Below are positions 9,233 through 18,407 of a stretch of DNA of 64,000 bases, in pieces. A model generated the notes under the pieces. That model had not been told where the DNA came from, made no database searches, and saw only the letters and a program-made list of their open reading frames with translations. The translations under genes were made by a program, and so were the position numbers. The stretch's first letter is position 1, and each line of letters opens with the position of its first letter. Source of the DNA: Pseudomonas sp. B21-056 (GTDB taxonomy: Bacteria; Pseudomonadota; Gammaproteobacteria; Pseudomonadales; Pseudomonadaceae); assembly GCF_026016325.1 (NCBI RefSeq), contig NZ_CP087203.1, forward strand, positions 5,022,001 through 5,086,000, written 5' to 3'.

Positions 9233-9613
9233 ATGTCCTTGATCACTGAATACAACGCTACAAAACAAGCCATTGAAGAACTGCAACAGCGTCTGGCCGA
9301 CCTCTCCAAAGACGATAAATTGCAAAAAGAATTGGAATTCGAAGGCAAACTGCGCACTCTGATGGGCGAATACTCCAAGTCCCTGCGCGACATCATTGCT
9401 CTCCTGGATCCAGAAGCCAAGTCGGGTAAAGCCCCTCGTGGCGGCGCCGTGAAAACTACCGGCACCAAACGCGCTCGCAAAGTTAAGCAATACAAAAACC
9501 CGCACAACGGCGAAGTCATCGAAACCAAAGGTGGCAACCACAAGACTCTGAAAGAGTGGAAAGCCAAGTGGGGCGGTGACGTGGTTGAAGGCTGGGCAAC
9601 CCTGCTGGGCTAA
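9233..9613 (+). CDS. mvaT: H-NS-like nucleoid protein MvaT
   Basis: A 126-residue MvaT-family xenogeneic silencer. The N-terminal coiled coil (residues 1-60, EELQQRLADLSKDDKLQ) drives dimerisation and higher-order assembly. The linker (GTKRARKVKQYKNPHNGEVI) and the C-terminal DNA-binding domain (TKGGNHKTLKEWKAKWGGD) contain the R-G-N contact region that reads AT-rich minor grooves. An AAGG Shine-Dalgarno lies 8 bases before the ATG. The upstream 290 bases are unusually AT-rich for this window, which fits the autoregulation known for mvaT. It could silence accessory loci such as the Tc region. Which paralogue name (MvaT, MvaV, TurA) applies is not decidable here. Confidence 0.95.
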   Translation: MSLITEYNATKQAIEELQQRLADLSKDDKLQKELEFEGKLRTLMGEYSKSLRDIIALLDPEAKSGKAPRGGAVKTTGTKRARKVKQYKNPHNGEVIETKGGNHKTLKEWKAKWGGDVVEGWATLLG

Positions 9614-9645
9614 GCCTCGTCGGGTTTCAGCGTTCTCTACGCACA

Positions 9646-9675
9646 CAAAAACGCCAGCCATTGCTGGCGTTTTTC
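9646..9675 (+). terminator. Rho-independent terminator of mvaT
   Basis: A stem acgccagc/gctggcgt with a four-base loop, followed by five T and preceded by an A run. It can work in both directions and so may also serve the convergent sbcB. Confidence 0.9.
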
Positions 9676-9704
9676 ATGCCTGTAGTTTTTTCACTTCACA
9701 CCGT

Positions 9705-11132
9705 TCAAAGACTTAAACGCTTGCGCAATTGCTGGCTGTAACCTTGCCATTCCAGAAGCACCTCTCGCTGCACCGGCGTGGAAAGCGCCAGCCACTCGCC
9801 CATCGCTTCATCAAAACTTTCCAGGGTATTGGGCGCGCCCCACTCCGGTGATGACAGCCGTTGCTGACAGAACAGCCTCCAACGCCCCTGCTCTTCTGGA
9901 TTCAACGTATCTGGAAAGTTACGTGCTCGATATCGGAATAATAATTCGGGCAAACGTTCATCATCGAAAGGCCAGCGCTCTTGCGCCAAATGAGCCGGGT
10001 CGGCCATGCGGACTTGTTCACATAAACGGCGATCGCGATCACCGAGGAAGCCTGTGTATAACTGTTGCTCGGGGTCCTCGCTGGCGGTGAAGTCCTCGCG
10101 GCCATAAATGGCCTGAAGTTTGTCCTGCCAAACTTGCCGGGCATCACTTAGCTGCAACACCCGTTGCTGCAATCCCTCCATGTCCAGTTGCAGTCGCTGC
10201 CGGTCCTCGGCACGCAGCACCGACAGCGGCGCGACCACCGGGCATTTGTTGATATGAATGAGTTTGAGCGGCACTGGCAACTCTCCCTCGAGCAGTTCCT
10301 CGCGGCGGGTATATAGACGCTGCCGCAAGATGTCCGCATCGTGGTCCAGCAGCCCCTGGGGATCCAGGTGCAGGTCGCAGACAATCAGGGCATTGCGGTT
10401 CTTGGGATGCCAGGCCAGTGGCAAAACCACACCGATGTAGTTTCGCGCAGCCGAGAAACGCCCGGAAACATGCACCATAGGCTGTAACAGGCGGATCTGG
10501 TCCATCACTTTCTGTTTACTGCGCAACTGGAACAGCCAGTCATAGAGCCGTGGTTGTTTCTGGCGGATCAGGCGAGCCAGGGCAATTGTCGCGCGCACGT
10601 CCGACAATGCATCGTGAGCCTGGCCATGGTCGATGCCATTGGCGGCGGTGAGGCGCTCGAGCTTGAGGGTGACCCGGCCATCCTCTTGCGGCCAGACAAT
10701 ACCATCGGGGCGCAGCGCATAGGCGGCGCGCACTAGGTCGATCAAGTCCCAACGGCTGTTGCCGCCCTGCCATTCCCGCGCATACGGGTCGAAAAAATTC
10801 CGATAGAGGCTGTAGCGGGTCATTTCATCGTCGAAACGCAGGGTGTTGTACCCGGCGCCGCAGGTACCGGGCGCGGCCAGTTGCTGGTGGACACGGGTCA
10901 TGAAATCGGCTTCGCTCAAACCTTTTTCAGCCAGGCACGCCGGGCTGATTCCGGTAATCGCACAGGCCGCCGGATGGGGCAGGATGTCGTCGCTCGGCCG
11001 GCAATACAGGTTCACCGGTTCGTCGATTTCATTGAGCTCGAAATCGGTACGGATGCCCGCCACCTGCAAAGGTCGGTCGCAGCGTGGATCGATGCCGGTG
11101 GTTTCGTAGTCGTACCAGAAGATGGAGGTCAC
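9705..11132 (-). CDS. sbcB: Exodeoxyribonuclease I
   Basis: A 475-residue single-strand 3'-5' exonuclease of the DEDDh class, used in recombination and mismatch repair. The exonuclease motifs are visible: FWYDYETTG (motif I) at residues 4-12, the NTLRFDDEMTRYS segment (motif II) and HDALSDVRAT (motif III). The ExoI C-terminal SH3-like and helical domains follow. The start is taken as the GTG at 11132, giving (M)TSIFWYDYETTG. It has AGGA 8-10 bases upstream and matches the family N-terminus. An in-frame extension upstream adds unrelated residues. The gene is convergent with mvaT. Confidence 0.94.
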   Translation of the reverse strand: MTSIFWYDYETTGIDPRCDRPLQVAGIRTDFELNEIDEPVNLYCRPSDDILPHPAACAITGISPACLAEKGLSEADFMTRVHQQLAAPGTCGAGYNTLRFDDEMTRYSLYRNFFDPYAREWQGGNSRWDLIDLVRAAYALRPDGIVWPQEDGRVTLKLERLTAANGIDHGQAHDALSDVRATIALARLIRQKQPRLYDWLFQLRSKQKVMDQIRLLQPMVHVSGRFSAARNYIGVVLPLAWHPKNRNALIVCDLHLDPQGLLDHDADILRQRLYTRREELLEGELPVPLKLIHINKCPVVAPLSVLRAEDRQRLQLDMEGLQQRVLQLSDARQVWQDKLQAIYGREDFTASEDPEQQLYTGFLGDRDRRLCEQVRMADPAHLAQERWPFDDERLPELLFRYRARNFPDTLNPEEQGRWRLFCQQRLSSPEWGAPNTLESFDEAMGEWLALSTPVQREVLLEWQGYSQQLRKRLSL

Positions 11133-11318
11133 GGGCTGTTCCTGGACAAAAGACTGGCGAAGTCTAGGGGTTCCCACCCGGCTTCGGCCAGAGGCCCGGG
11201 AATTGAATCACGTCACGATCCATAAAATGACATACACAGTTGTATCGTTTGCCCGCACGAAGGCTGCTAGCATCTGCCGGGATTGAATGTTCGAACCGGC
11301 CCATCACTCAGGTTGCCC

Positions 11319-12044
11319 ATGCTCGAGACACCAGCACTGCAAAGGAACGCGACGCTGCCACCGCCACTGGACACGCGGTATCAGGTCGAGACGCCCGAAG
11401 GCATCGACCTGCCACTGCGCCCGGCAGGGTTGATGCCTCGCGCCCTGGCCTTTGCCATCGACCTGGGCATACGCGGTCTGATCCTGGGCTTTCTGTTCGG
11501 CATCCTCGCATTCTTCGGTGACCTGGGTATCGGCCTGGGCTCCATCCTGCTGTTCGTTGTCAGTTGGTGGTACATGGTGCTGTTCGAGGTGCTGCGCCAG
11601 GGATGCTCGCCCGGCAAGCAGATGATGGGGTTGCGGGTGGTACAGGACGACGGTCGTCCCATCGGCTGGTCCGCCTCGCTGATCCGCAACCTGTTGCGTT
11701 TCGTCGACATGCTGCCCTTCGGCTACACCTTCGGGGCGATCAGTTGCCTGCAGCACCCGGCCTTCAAACGCCTGGGCGACCTGGCGGCCGGCACGCTGGT
11801 GGTGTATCGCGAGCAACCGGTCAAGCGCCCCGCATTACCATTGGCACAACCGGTACGCCCGCCCTTTGCCCTGAGCCTGAACGAGCAACGCGCCGTGCTG
11901 GGTTTCGCCGAGCGTCAGGCAGAACTTTCCGAAGCCAGGGTCGGCGAACTGGCGGCCATCCTGGCTGCGCCACTGAACGTTGCGCCACCGCGAGCCGTGG
12001 CCGAGCTCAACGGCATCGCCCGCGGCCTGCTGGGGCCGACATGA
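11319..12044 (+). CDS. RDD family membrane protein
   Basis: A 241-residue protein with an RDD domain in its N-terminal two thirds. The landmarks are RALAFAIDLGIRGLILGFL (first helix with the Arg-Asp pair), the mid-segment CSPGKQMMGLRVV and a C-terminal LGDLAAGTLVVY. Three transmembrane helices are expected, then a soluble tail of about 80 residues. The ATG at 11319 has AGG 6 bases upstream and is preferred to the in-frame ATG at 11283. It starts a six-gene operon joined by overlaps (SpoIIM-like, DUF4129, DUF4350, MoxR, DUF58). The operon is conserved in pseudomonads, but its purpose is not established. Confidence 0.87.
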   Translation: MLETPALQRNATLPPPLDTRYQVETPEGIDLPLRPAGLMPRALAFAIDLGIRGLILGFLFGILAFFGDLGIGLGSILLFVVSWWYMVLFEVLRQGCSPGKQMMGLRVVQDDGRPIGWSASLIRNLLRFVDMLPFGYTFGAISCLQHPAFKRLGDLAAGTLVVYREQPVKRPALPLAQPVRPPFALSLNEQRAVLGFAERQAELSEARVGELAAILAAPLNVAPPRAVAELNGIARGLLGPT

Positions 12045-13015
12045 AGCAAAGCCTGTTCGAGAGCCGTCACCAAGGGGAATGGGAACAACTGTCCCAGCAA
12101 CTCGATCAACTGGAGCGTAGCCGCAATGTGCCCCAGAGCAGCGAGTTCCCCCAAGCCTACCGCCGGCTCTGCCAGCACTTGGCGCTGGCCCAGGCGCGGG
12201 GCTACAGCAGCCTGCTGGTCGATGCCCTGCAACAACTTGCGTTGCGCGGTCACCAGCAGCTCTACCGGGACAGCAGTCGGCCATCGGCCAGTCTGTCGGC
12301 GTTCATCCTGGCCGGCTTTCCCCGGCTGGTGCGTGAACAATGGCGGTTCGTGCTGGCGGCCAGCCTGATGTTCCTCGGCAGCCTGGTCGGCATCGGGCTG
12401 CTGGTCTATCTGTTCCCCGACCTGGTCTACAGCGTGCTGGGCACCGAAGAGATCAGCCAGATCCGCAGCATGTACGACCCGACCGCCGGCCACCTGGGGC
12501 GTTCGATCGAACGGGCGGCCAGCGAGGACTGGGCCATGTTCGGCTACTACATCATGCATAACATCGGCATCGCTTTTCAGACGTTTGCCAGCGGCATGAT
12601 GTTTGGCCTGGGCAGTGCGTTTTTCCTTTTCTTCAATGGCCTGACCATCGGCGCGGTCGCCGGGCACCTGACCCAGATCGGCTCCGGAGGCACGTTCTGG
12701 TCGTTCGTGATCGGGCACGGTGCCTTCGAACTCACCGCCATCGCCCTGGCCGGCGCGGCGGGCCTGCAACTGGGCTGGGCACTGATCGCTCCTGGACGCC
12801 TCACCCGGGGCGAAGCCCTGCGGTTCGCCGCGGGCAAAAGCGTGTCGATGATCGGCGGGGTCATACTGTTCCTGCTCATGGCCGCGTTCATCGAAGCCTA
12901 TTGGTCCTCCAGCGCGGTGACACCCGCCGTCAAGTACACGGTCGGCGCACTGTTGTGGCTGCTGGTGATCAGTTACCTGCTGTTTGCCGGACGGAGACAC
13001 CATGCGGCTGAGTGA
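12041..13015 (+). CDS. Stage II sporulation protein M family membrane protein
   Basis: A 324-residue protein with a soluble N-terminal part of about 100 residues and several membrane helices from around residue 105 onwards. The segments FASGMMFGLGSAFFLFFNG and VIGHGAFELTAIALAGAAG are characteristic of the SpoIIM/DUF95 family, which also occurs in non-sporulating bacteria. The start ATG overlaps the RDD stop by four bases. Its partners suggest a membrane complex associated with the MoxR AAA+ ATPase. No enzymatic role is known. Confidence 0.87.
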   Translation: MKQSLFESRHQGEWEQLSQQLDQLERSRNVPQSSEFPQAYRRLCQHLALAQARGYSSLLVDALQQLALRGHQQLYRDSSRPSASLSAFILAGFPRLVREQWRFVLAASLMFLGSLVGIGLLVYLFPDLVYSVLGTEEISQIRSMYDPTAGHLGRSIERAASEDWAMFGYYIMHNIGIAFQTFASGMMFGLGSAFFLFFNGLTIGAVAGHLTQIGSGGTFWSFVIGHGAFELTAIALAGAAGLQLGWALIAPGRLTRGEALRFAAGKSVSMIGGVILFLLMAAFIEAYWSSSAVTPAVKYTVGALLWLLVISYLLFAGRRHHAAE

Positions 13016-14540
13016 TGCCACCGTCGCCATCCGTCCGCGTACCTCCTGGGAAGCCATGGACCTGGGCGTGCTGATGAGCCAGCAACATCGATGGCTGCTG
13101 ATGACCAGTTGGGCCATCGTCACGCTGCCGATCTACGCGCTGCTGTGCCTGTTGTTGTGGGATTCGCCGTCCGTGGTGGTGCTGGTGTTCTGGTGGTTGA
13201 AACCGGCCTTCGACCGCCTGCCGCTGTACATCCTGTCCAAGGCACTGTTTGGCGAAACGCCGACGTTGAAACAGGCCTTGCGCCAGTGGCCCGCATTGCT
13301 CAAGCCGCAACTGTTCGCCAGCCTGACCTGGCGAAGGCTGAGCCTGAGTCGCAGTTTCCTGATGCCGGTGGTGCAACTGGAAGGGCTCGCCGGTGATGCA
13401 CGAGCGCTACGCCTGCGGGTATTGCTGCAACGCAACGGGCGTGCAGCGCGATGGCTGACGGTGATCGGCGTGCACCTGGAAACCGTCTTGTGGTTCGGCC
13501 TGATGGCCCTGTTCTACCTGCTCGTGCCACAACAGGCCGAACTGGAATGGGACTGGCAGAAGCTGATTGCGACGACCGAGCAGGACTGGTTGTGGTTCGA
13601 GCATCTGGTCAACGCCCTGTATCCCCTGCTGCTGATCCTCTGGGAGCCGGTGTACGTCGCCTGCGGCTTCAGCCTCTACCTCAACCGGCGCACGGTGCTC
13701 GAGGCCTGGGACATCGAACTGGTGTTCCGGCGACTGCGCCAGCGCCTGAGCAGCGCAGCCCCGGTGCTGATGCTGCTGGCGCTGGTCCTGCTGCCGCTGG
13801 CCCCCCCAGCCTGGGCCGACGAAGACAGCATCGCCCCCGACAGCCCGCGGCTGCTCAACCAGCCCCTGACCAGCGAGGCTTCCAGGGACAGCATCAAGGC
13901 GATCCTCGAAGCCCCGCCGTTCAAGAATCCGGAAACGGTCACCCGTTATCGTTTCGGCGAAGACACCGCCGAATCGAGCGAGGCCGGGGAAACGCCGGGC
14001 TGGCTCAAGGCTTTTTTCCAATGGTTGGGCCGTCAGCGCTACGAAGCTGCCGCCGCGCTGATTCAGGTCCTGCTCTGGGCCGCACTGGCGGGGGCGATTA
14101 CCTGGCTGGCCTGGCGCTATCGTGAAAGCTTCCAGGCCCTGGGCCAACACCGGCCGATAAAACGCCTGCCCGTGGAGCGCCCGGCACCGCCCCGGATGTT
14201 CGGCCTGGACATTCGTGAAGAAAGCCTGCCCGACGACGTCGCGGCCCGCGTCGAGCAGTTATGGAACAGCGATCCCCGTGACGCCCTGGGCCTGCTGTAT
14301 CGGGCCCTGCTCAGCCGCTTGCATCATCAGTTCGGCGTAGCCTTGAAAGCGGCCGACACCGAAGGCCAGGTGCTGCAACGCGTCGAACAGCTCCAGCATG
14401 AAAACCTGCTGGCGTTCAGCAGGAATCTGACCCTGCACTGGCAGAACATTGCCTATGGGCACCGCATACCGCCCCCAGCTCTGCAGCAGGAACTGTGCGA
14501 CGGCTGGCGCGGGTTGTTCGATGAAGGAGCATCGCGATGA
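13002..14540 (+). CDS. DUF4129 domain membrane protein
   Basis: A 512-residue protein with multiple N-terminal membrane helices (residues ~35-270), an Ala-Pro-rich region near residue 270, a further helix near residue 360 (AAALIQVLLWAALAGAITWLAW) and a C-terminal cytosolic DUF4129 segment (DPRDALGLLYRALLSRL). The chosen ATG at 13002 follows GGAG and overlaps the previous gene by 14 bases. DUF4129 proteins occur with transglutaminase-like, DUF58 and MoxR genes, as here. Function unknown. Confidence 0.85.
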   Translation: MRLSDATVAIRPRTSWEAMDLGVLMSQQHRWLLMTSWAIVTLPIYALLCLLLWDSPSVVVLVFWWLKPAFDRLPLYILSKALFGETPTLKQALRQWPALLKPQLFASLTWRRLSLSRSFLMPVVQLEGLAGDARALRLRVLLQRNGRAARWLTVIGVHLETVLWFGLMALFYLLVPQQAELEWDWQKLIATTEQDWLWFEHLVNALYPLLLILWEPVYVACGFSLYLNRRTVLEAWDIELVFRRLRQRLSSAAPVLMLLALVLLPLAPPAWADEDSIAPDSPRLLNQPLTSEASRDSIKAILEAPPFKNPETVTRYRFGEDTAESSEAGETPGWLKAFFQWLGRQRYEAAAALIQVLLWAALAGAITWLAWRYRESFQALGQHRPIKRLPVERPAPPRMFGLDIREESLPDDVAARVEQLWNSDPRDALGLLYRALLSRLHHQFGVALKAADTEGQVLQRVEQLQHENLLAFSRNLTLHWQNIAYGHRIPPPALQQELCDGWRGLFDEGASR

Positions 14541-15703
14541 ACCGCCGCGCAGGGTGGCTGGCCGCGATACTGATTGTCGTCGCGCTGGTGGGGGCGCTGG
14601 TCATGTACCTCTACCGCAGCGCGGTGCCCTATCAGGAAACCGTCGATTACGGCCCGTCCCCCGAGGCCCAGGCCAATCCCTACCTGGCCGCCGAGCACTT
14701 CCTGCGCCAGCACGGCGTGGCGGTCGAGCACGCCAACAACCTGGACGTCCTGCCTACCCTCGAACCCCATCAGCGCACCCTGTTGCTGCTGGGCGAGCGG
14801 ACGAACATGACGCCACGGCAAGTCGACCAGTTGATGAACTGGACCCGAGCCGGTGGTCGCCTGCTGTTTGTTGCCGAAGCCCTGTGGGATGACAGCACCG
14901 GCAGCAGCGGCGACCTGCTGCTGGACCGCGTGCAACTGCGCCAGTCCTTGAGCAGCGAACTCAAGGAGCCGCCCCCCGAGCTGATCAAGGATCCCTACCC
15001 CAAGCTGACCAAGTTGTACCTGGAGGACGAAGAAGCGCCCGCCTATGTCGGCTTCGACACCGACTTTCACCTCGAAGACCCGAAGAACATCGCCCAGGCC
15101 TGGGCCAACAGCGCGCTGTCGACCCACATGATGCAACTGAACCATGGCCAGGGCTCGATCACCGTGATCACCGACGCCGAGCTGTGGAAGAACGACCAGA
15201 TCGAGCAGTACGACAACGCCTGGCTGCTCTGGTACCTGAGCGCCGATACCACCGTCACGTTGCTGTTCAATATCGACCACGACAGCCTGCTGACCCTGCT
15301 GCTGCGGTATTTCCCCCAGGCACTGGTGGCGCTGGTGGCGTTGATTGCCCTTTGGCTCTGGCACTCGGCGATACGCCACGGCCCGCTCCAACAACCGTCC
15401 CCCAAAGCCCGACGCCAACTGGAAGAACATGTGCAGGCCAGTGCCGGTTTCCATCTGCGCCACAACGGCCGGCAGCACCTGCTGCAAACCTTGCAACAGG
15501 ATGTGCTGCGCCGGGCGCGGCATCGTCATCCCGGTTTCGAACAACTGGCCGTCGCCGAACAATGGCAAGTGCTCGCACGCCTCAGCCGCCAACCCACGCG
15601 AGCCATCAGCCAGGCCTTGAGCCCCCGGCCGAAACAGCGCATGTCCAGCGCCGAGTTCTGCCGCCAGGTCGCCCATCTGCAAACCCTCAGGAATGCCTTA
15701 TGA
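14537..15703 (+). CDS. DUF4350 domain-containing protein
   Basis: A 388-residue protein with an N-terminal membrane anchor (AAILIVVALVGALVMYLY, residues 7-24), an extracytoplasmic DUF4350 domain (EHFLRQHGVAVEHANNLDVL...LLLLGERTNMT) of glutamine-amidotransferase-like fold, a second membrane helix near residue 265 (LVALVALIALWLW) and a cytosolic C-terminal helical domain. The start overlaps the DUF4129 stop (ATGA). Its own stop sits in ATGA as well. In the ancestral operon MoxR would have started there, but an AbiE toxin-antitoxin module now intervenes. Confidence 0.83.
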   Translation: MNRRAGWLAAILIVVALVGALVMYLYRSAVPYQETVDYGPSPEAQANPYLAAEHFLRQHGVAVEHANNLDVLPTLEPHQRTLLLLGERTNMTPRQVDQLMNWTRAGGRLLFVAEALWDDSTGSSGDLLLDRVQLRQSLSSELKEPPPELIKDPYPKLTKLYLEDEEAPAYVGFDTDFHLEDPKNIAQAWANSALSTHMMQLNHGQGSITVITDAELWKNDQIEQYDNAWLLWYLSADTTVTLLFNIDHDSLLTLLLRYFPQALVALVALIALWLWHSAIRHGPLQQPSPKARRQLEEHVQASAGFHLRHNGRQHLLQTLQQDVLRRARHRHPGFEQLAVAEQWQVLARLSRQPTRAISQALSPRPKQRMSSAEFCRQVAHLQTLRNAL

Positions 15704-15881
15704 ATCGATACTTGGAAGGGTTGGATCTTTGAGGTGGATGCCAGCGCCATCTTCAGCATTACAAAACCGACGTATCGATGCGCAGTTTCTGCACTGTGGA
15801 GCCCTTGTAAATACTGGAATAAAAGGCAATCACCGGCTAGAGTCACCCCATGATCTATAGCTGCACGTCAGAGGTGAGGGT

Positions 15882-16301
15882 ATGAAACTTGAAGAACGCA
15901 TGGCCCGCTCGATCAAGCAGCGCGCAAGCGTGGTCGTTCTGCGCTCGGATTTCGCCAAGATGGGGAGTGACTCTCAGGTCGGACGAGTGCTGGCTCGCTT
16001 TGTGGAGGACGGAATGCTCATCCGTGTGAGCAAGGGAGCGTTCGCCAAGACCCGCATCAACAAGTTCACCGGCAAGCCAACCCCTGCGGGGACACTGGAA
16101 ATGATCGCAGCGGAGCTCTTCCGCAAGCTCAAGATTTCTGTGGAACCCAGCTCGCTCGTTTCGGAGTACAACAGCGGCAAATCGACCCAGATCCCTATGG
16201 GAGCGACTGTCAATACAGGACGTCGACGCATTTCGCGAAAAGTGACGGTAGGAGATAGCACCCTAACTTATGAAAAAAATTCCAGACGAGCTGAAGTCTG
16301 A
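15882..16301 (+). CDS. DUF6088/AbiEi-like antitoxin
   Basis: A 139-residue protein with an N-terminal winged-helix pattern (VVVLRSDFAKMGSDSQVGRVLARFVEDGMLIRV read in pieces) of the AbiEi antitoxin type, now often labelled DUF6088, followed by a short domain. In type IV systems such proteins repress their own promoter and neutralise the nucleotidyltransferase toxin without direct contact. It overlaps the AbiEii-like gene by 32 bases, as expected of a coupled pair. GAGG precedes the ATG. It lies in an island between DUF4350 and MoxR that is less GC-rich than its surroundings. Confidence 0.8.
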   Translation: MKLEERMARSIKQRASVVVLRSDFAKMGSDSQVGRVLARFVEDGMLIRVSKGAFAKTRINKFTGKPTPAGTLEMIAAELFRKLKISVEPSSLVSEYNSGKSTQIPMGATVNTGRRRISRKVTVGDSTLTYEKNSRRAEV

Positions 16302-17325
16302 TATCGAAGATGCCGCCACTGCCGGATTACTGGGGAATCTACCCGCCGTTGTAGCTGAAAAAGACCAGCACATCACCGACGTACTGCGAGTGCTAGCGCA
16401 AATCCAGATGACGCACACTGCGCAGCAAAGGGATCGTCGGAAGGGAGATAGCGAGCCGGCGTCGATCACCCTGGTCACACGATTGATCTTCGCTGGCGGC
16501 ACCTGCCTTTCGAAAGCTTATGGCCTGATCGAACGGATGTCTGAAGACATTGATATCAAGGTCATGCTGGAGGAAGTACCGCAAGGCTACGCACTACAAA
16601 AAGGAGATCGAGGGCGTCTGAAGGATTTGCAACGCGAGGTGGAGCGCTGTCTGACAGAAATGGGCTTCGAGCACGTGGTCCATGATGACAATGAAAACCC
16701 GGTCCTGCGCGACAGCCGACGCTACTACTGCTTATTGGTTTCCTACGGTGCGCATTTTCAGGATGTGTCTGGCGTGCTTCGCCCACAACTCAAGCTTGAA
16801 CTGATTCATAGGCCCCCGATGCTGGCCGCCGAGACGCGCGAAATGGGGTATATGCTTGACCAGTTTGTCCCTCGCGAAGTACCCGAGCGCTTTTCCATGA
16901 CGTGTATCACGGTGGCAGAAACACTGGCTGAAAAGGTACTGTCGCTGCTACGCCGCTGCGCCTGGGATTGGGATGGAAATCAACGCGGCGAATTTGATAC
17001 TGCCTTGGTTCGCCACGTTTACGATGTCTGGCGGATCGCTGGAAGCCAGCCCGATGCCATAGAACCCGCCAGCCAGATTTTTGCAGCGCTGGTCCAAAAG
17101 GATGCGGAAGAATTCAAGGGACAGCATCCGGAATTCGACCAGGCCCCATACACGGTGCTTCGGCGAAGCCTGGCCTCTGCTGCAACCCACGAAGGGCTGA
17201 AAATGAACTTCGAACAGCGCCTGAAGCCGCTGCTCTACGCTGTGGATAAACCGGATTTCCAGACCTGCTATGTCGCTTTCGCTGCTGTCGCAGAGCGACT
17301 ACTGAATCAAAATCAGCTCAGATAA
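16270..17325 (+). CDS. AbiEii/AbiGii-family nucleotidyltransferase toxin
   Basis: A 351-residue toxin of the DUF1814/AbiEii family, an NTP transferase whose activation blocks growth and phage spread. The hallmark motifs are visible: FAGGTCLSKAYGL (residues ~75-87, motif I) and MSEDIDIKV (residues ~91-99, catalytic Asp pair). A basic DxxK-type segment (AETLAEKVLSLLRR) follows near residue 220. It is encoded immediately after and overlapping the antitoxin. No transposase or integrase flanks the pair. Actual phage-defence activity is inferred from the family. Confidence 0.85.
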   Translation: MKKIPDELKSDIEDAATAGLLGNLPAVVAEKDQHITDVLRVLAQIQMTHTAQQRDRRKGDSEPASITLVTRLIFAGGTCLSKAYGLIERMSEDIDIKVMLEEVPQGYALQKGDRGRLKDLQREVERCLTEMGFEHVVHDDNENPVLRDSRRYYCLLVSYGAHFQDVSGVLRPQLKLELIHRPPMLAAETREMGYMLDQFVPREVPERFSMTCITVAETLAEKVLSLLRRCAWDWDGNQRGEFDTALVRHVYDVWRIAGSQPDAIEPASQIFAALVQKDAEEFKGQHPEFDQAPYTVLRRSLASAATHEGLKMNFEQRLKPLLYAVDKPDFQTCYVAFAAVAERLLNQNQLR

Positions 17326-17378
17326 CTGGCTGGTTTATGGACGATAAATCGCATGTAACCAGAAGGGCTCCGGAATTT

Positions 17379-18383
17379 ATGACTGAACAAATCGAACCTG
17401 CCGGCAGCCAGGCCCACGCCGCCCAACAGCGCCAGCGCGCCAGTCAACTGGCCCAGGCCATCCGCACCGAGCTGCATAAAGCGGTGGTCGGTCAGGCTGC
17501 GGTGATCGACGATGTGCTCACGGCGTTGATCGCCGGTGGGCATGTGCTGCTCGAAGGGGTTCCCGGGCTGGGCAAGACGCTGTTGGTGCGTGCCCTGGCC
17601 CGCTGCTTCAGCGGTGAGTTCGCGCGTATCCAGTTCACCCCCGACCTGATGCCCAGCGATGTCACCGGGCATGCGGTGTACGACTTGCAGACCGAGCAAT
17701 TCAACTTGCGCAAGGGGCCGGTGTTTACCAACCTTCTGTTGGCGGACGAGATCAATCGCGCGCCGGCCAAGACCCAGGCCGCGCTGCTCGAGGCCATGCA
17801 GGAACGCCAGGTGACCCTCGAAGGCCGCGCGTTGCCCATCGCCCAGCCCTTCATGGTGCTCGCCACCCAGAACCCCATCGAACAGGAAGGCACCTACCCG
17901 CTGCCGGAAGCCGAGCTCGACCGCTTCATGCTCAAGGTGCGCATGGACTACCCCGATGCCGAGCAGGAACTGAACATGGTGCGCCAGGTCAGCCGCTCGA
18001 CCCGCGCCGACATGCTCGATGTACAACCTTTGCGCACGGTGTTGCAGGCCAAGGATGTGCAAGCGCTGCAACGCATCGCCAGCGACCTGCCGATGGACGA
18101 CCAGGTGCTCGACTACGCCGTGCGGCTGGCGCGCACCACCCGCAGTTGGCCGGGGCTGAGCCTGGGCGCCGGGCCGCGCGCCTCGATCGCACTGGTGCGT
18201 TGCGCCCGGGCCCGGGCGTTGCTGCGCGGCGGTGACTTCGTGGTGCCGGATGACATCAAGGGCTGTGCCCTGGCCGTGTTGCGCCACCGGGTACGATTGG
18301 CGCCCGAGCTGGACATCGAAGGGCTCTCGGTGGATCAGGTATTGGGGCAGTTGCTGGACCAAGTACCGGCGCCGCGCTTGTGA
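17379..18383 (+). CDS. MoxR family AAA+ ATPase
   Basis: A 334-residue AAA+ chaperone-like ATPase. The motifs are Walker A GVPGLGKT (residues ~65-72), Walker B LLADEINRAPAKTQAALLEAM, a sensor 1 segment LATQNPIEQEGTYPLPEAELDRF, and sensor 2 in GASPRAS-like form (GAGPRASIAL). MoxR proteins work with von Willebrand-type and DUF58 partners in complex maturation. The start ATG at 17379 gives MTEQIEPAG. An in-frame ATG at 17337 lies within the inserted toxin-antitoxin island and is probably not native. It is followed by DUF58, but a 117-base REP element now separates the two. Confidence 0.93.
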   Translation: MTEQIEPAGSQAHAAQQRQRASQLAQAIRTELHKAVVGQAAVIDDVLTALIAGGHVLLEGVPGLGKTLLVRALARCFSGEFARIQFTPDLMPSDVTGHAVYDLQTEQFNLRKGPVFTNLLLADEINRAPAKTQAALLEAMQERQVTLEGRALPIAQPFMVLATQNPIEQEGTYPLPEAELDRFMLKVRMDYPDAEQELNMVRQVSRSTRADMLDVQPLRTVLQAKDVQALQRIASDLPMDDQVLDYAVRLARTTRSWPGLSLGAGPRASIALVRCARARALLRGGDFVVPDDIKGCALAVLRHRVRLAPELDIEGLSVDQVLGQLLDQVPAPRL

Positions 18384-18407
18384 GGATAGAACCAGAGATG
18401 AAAGTGC

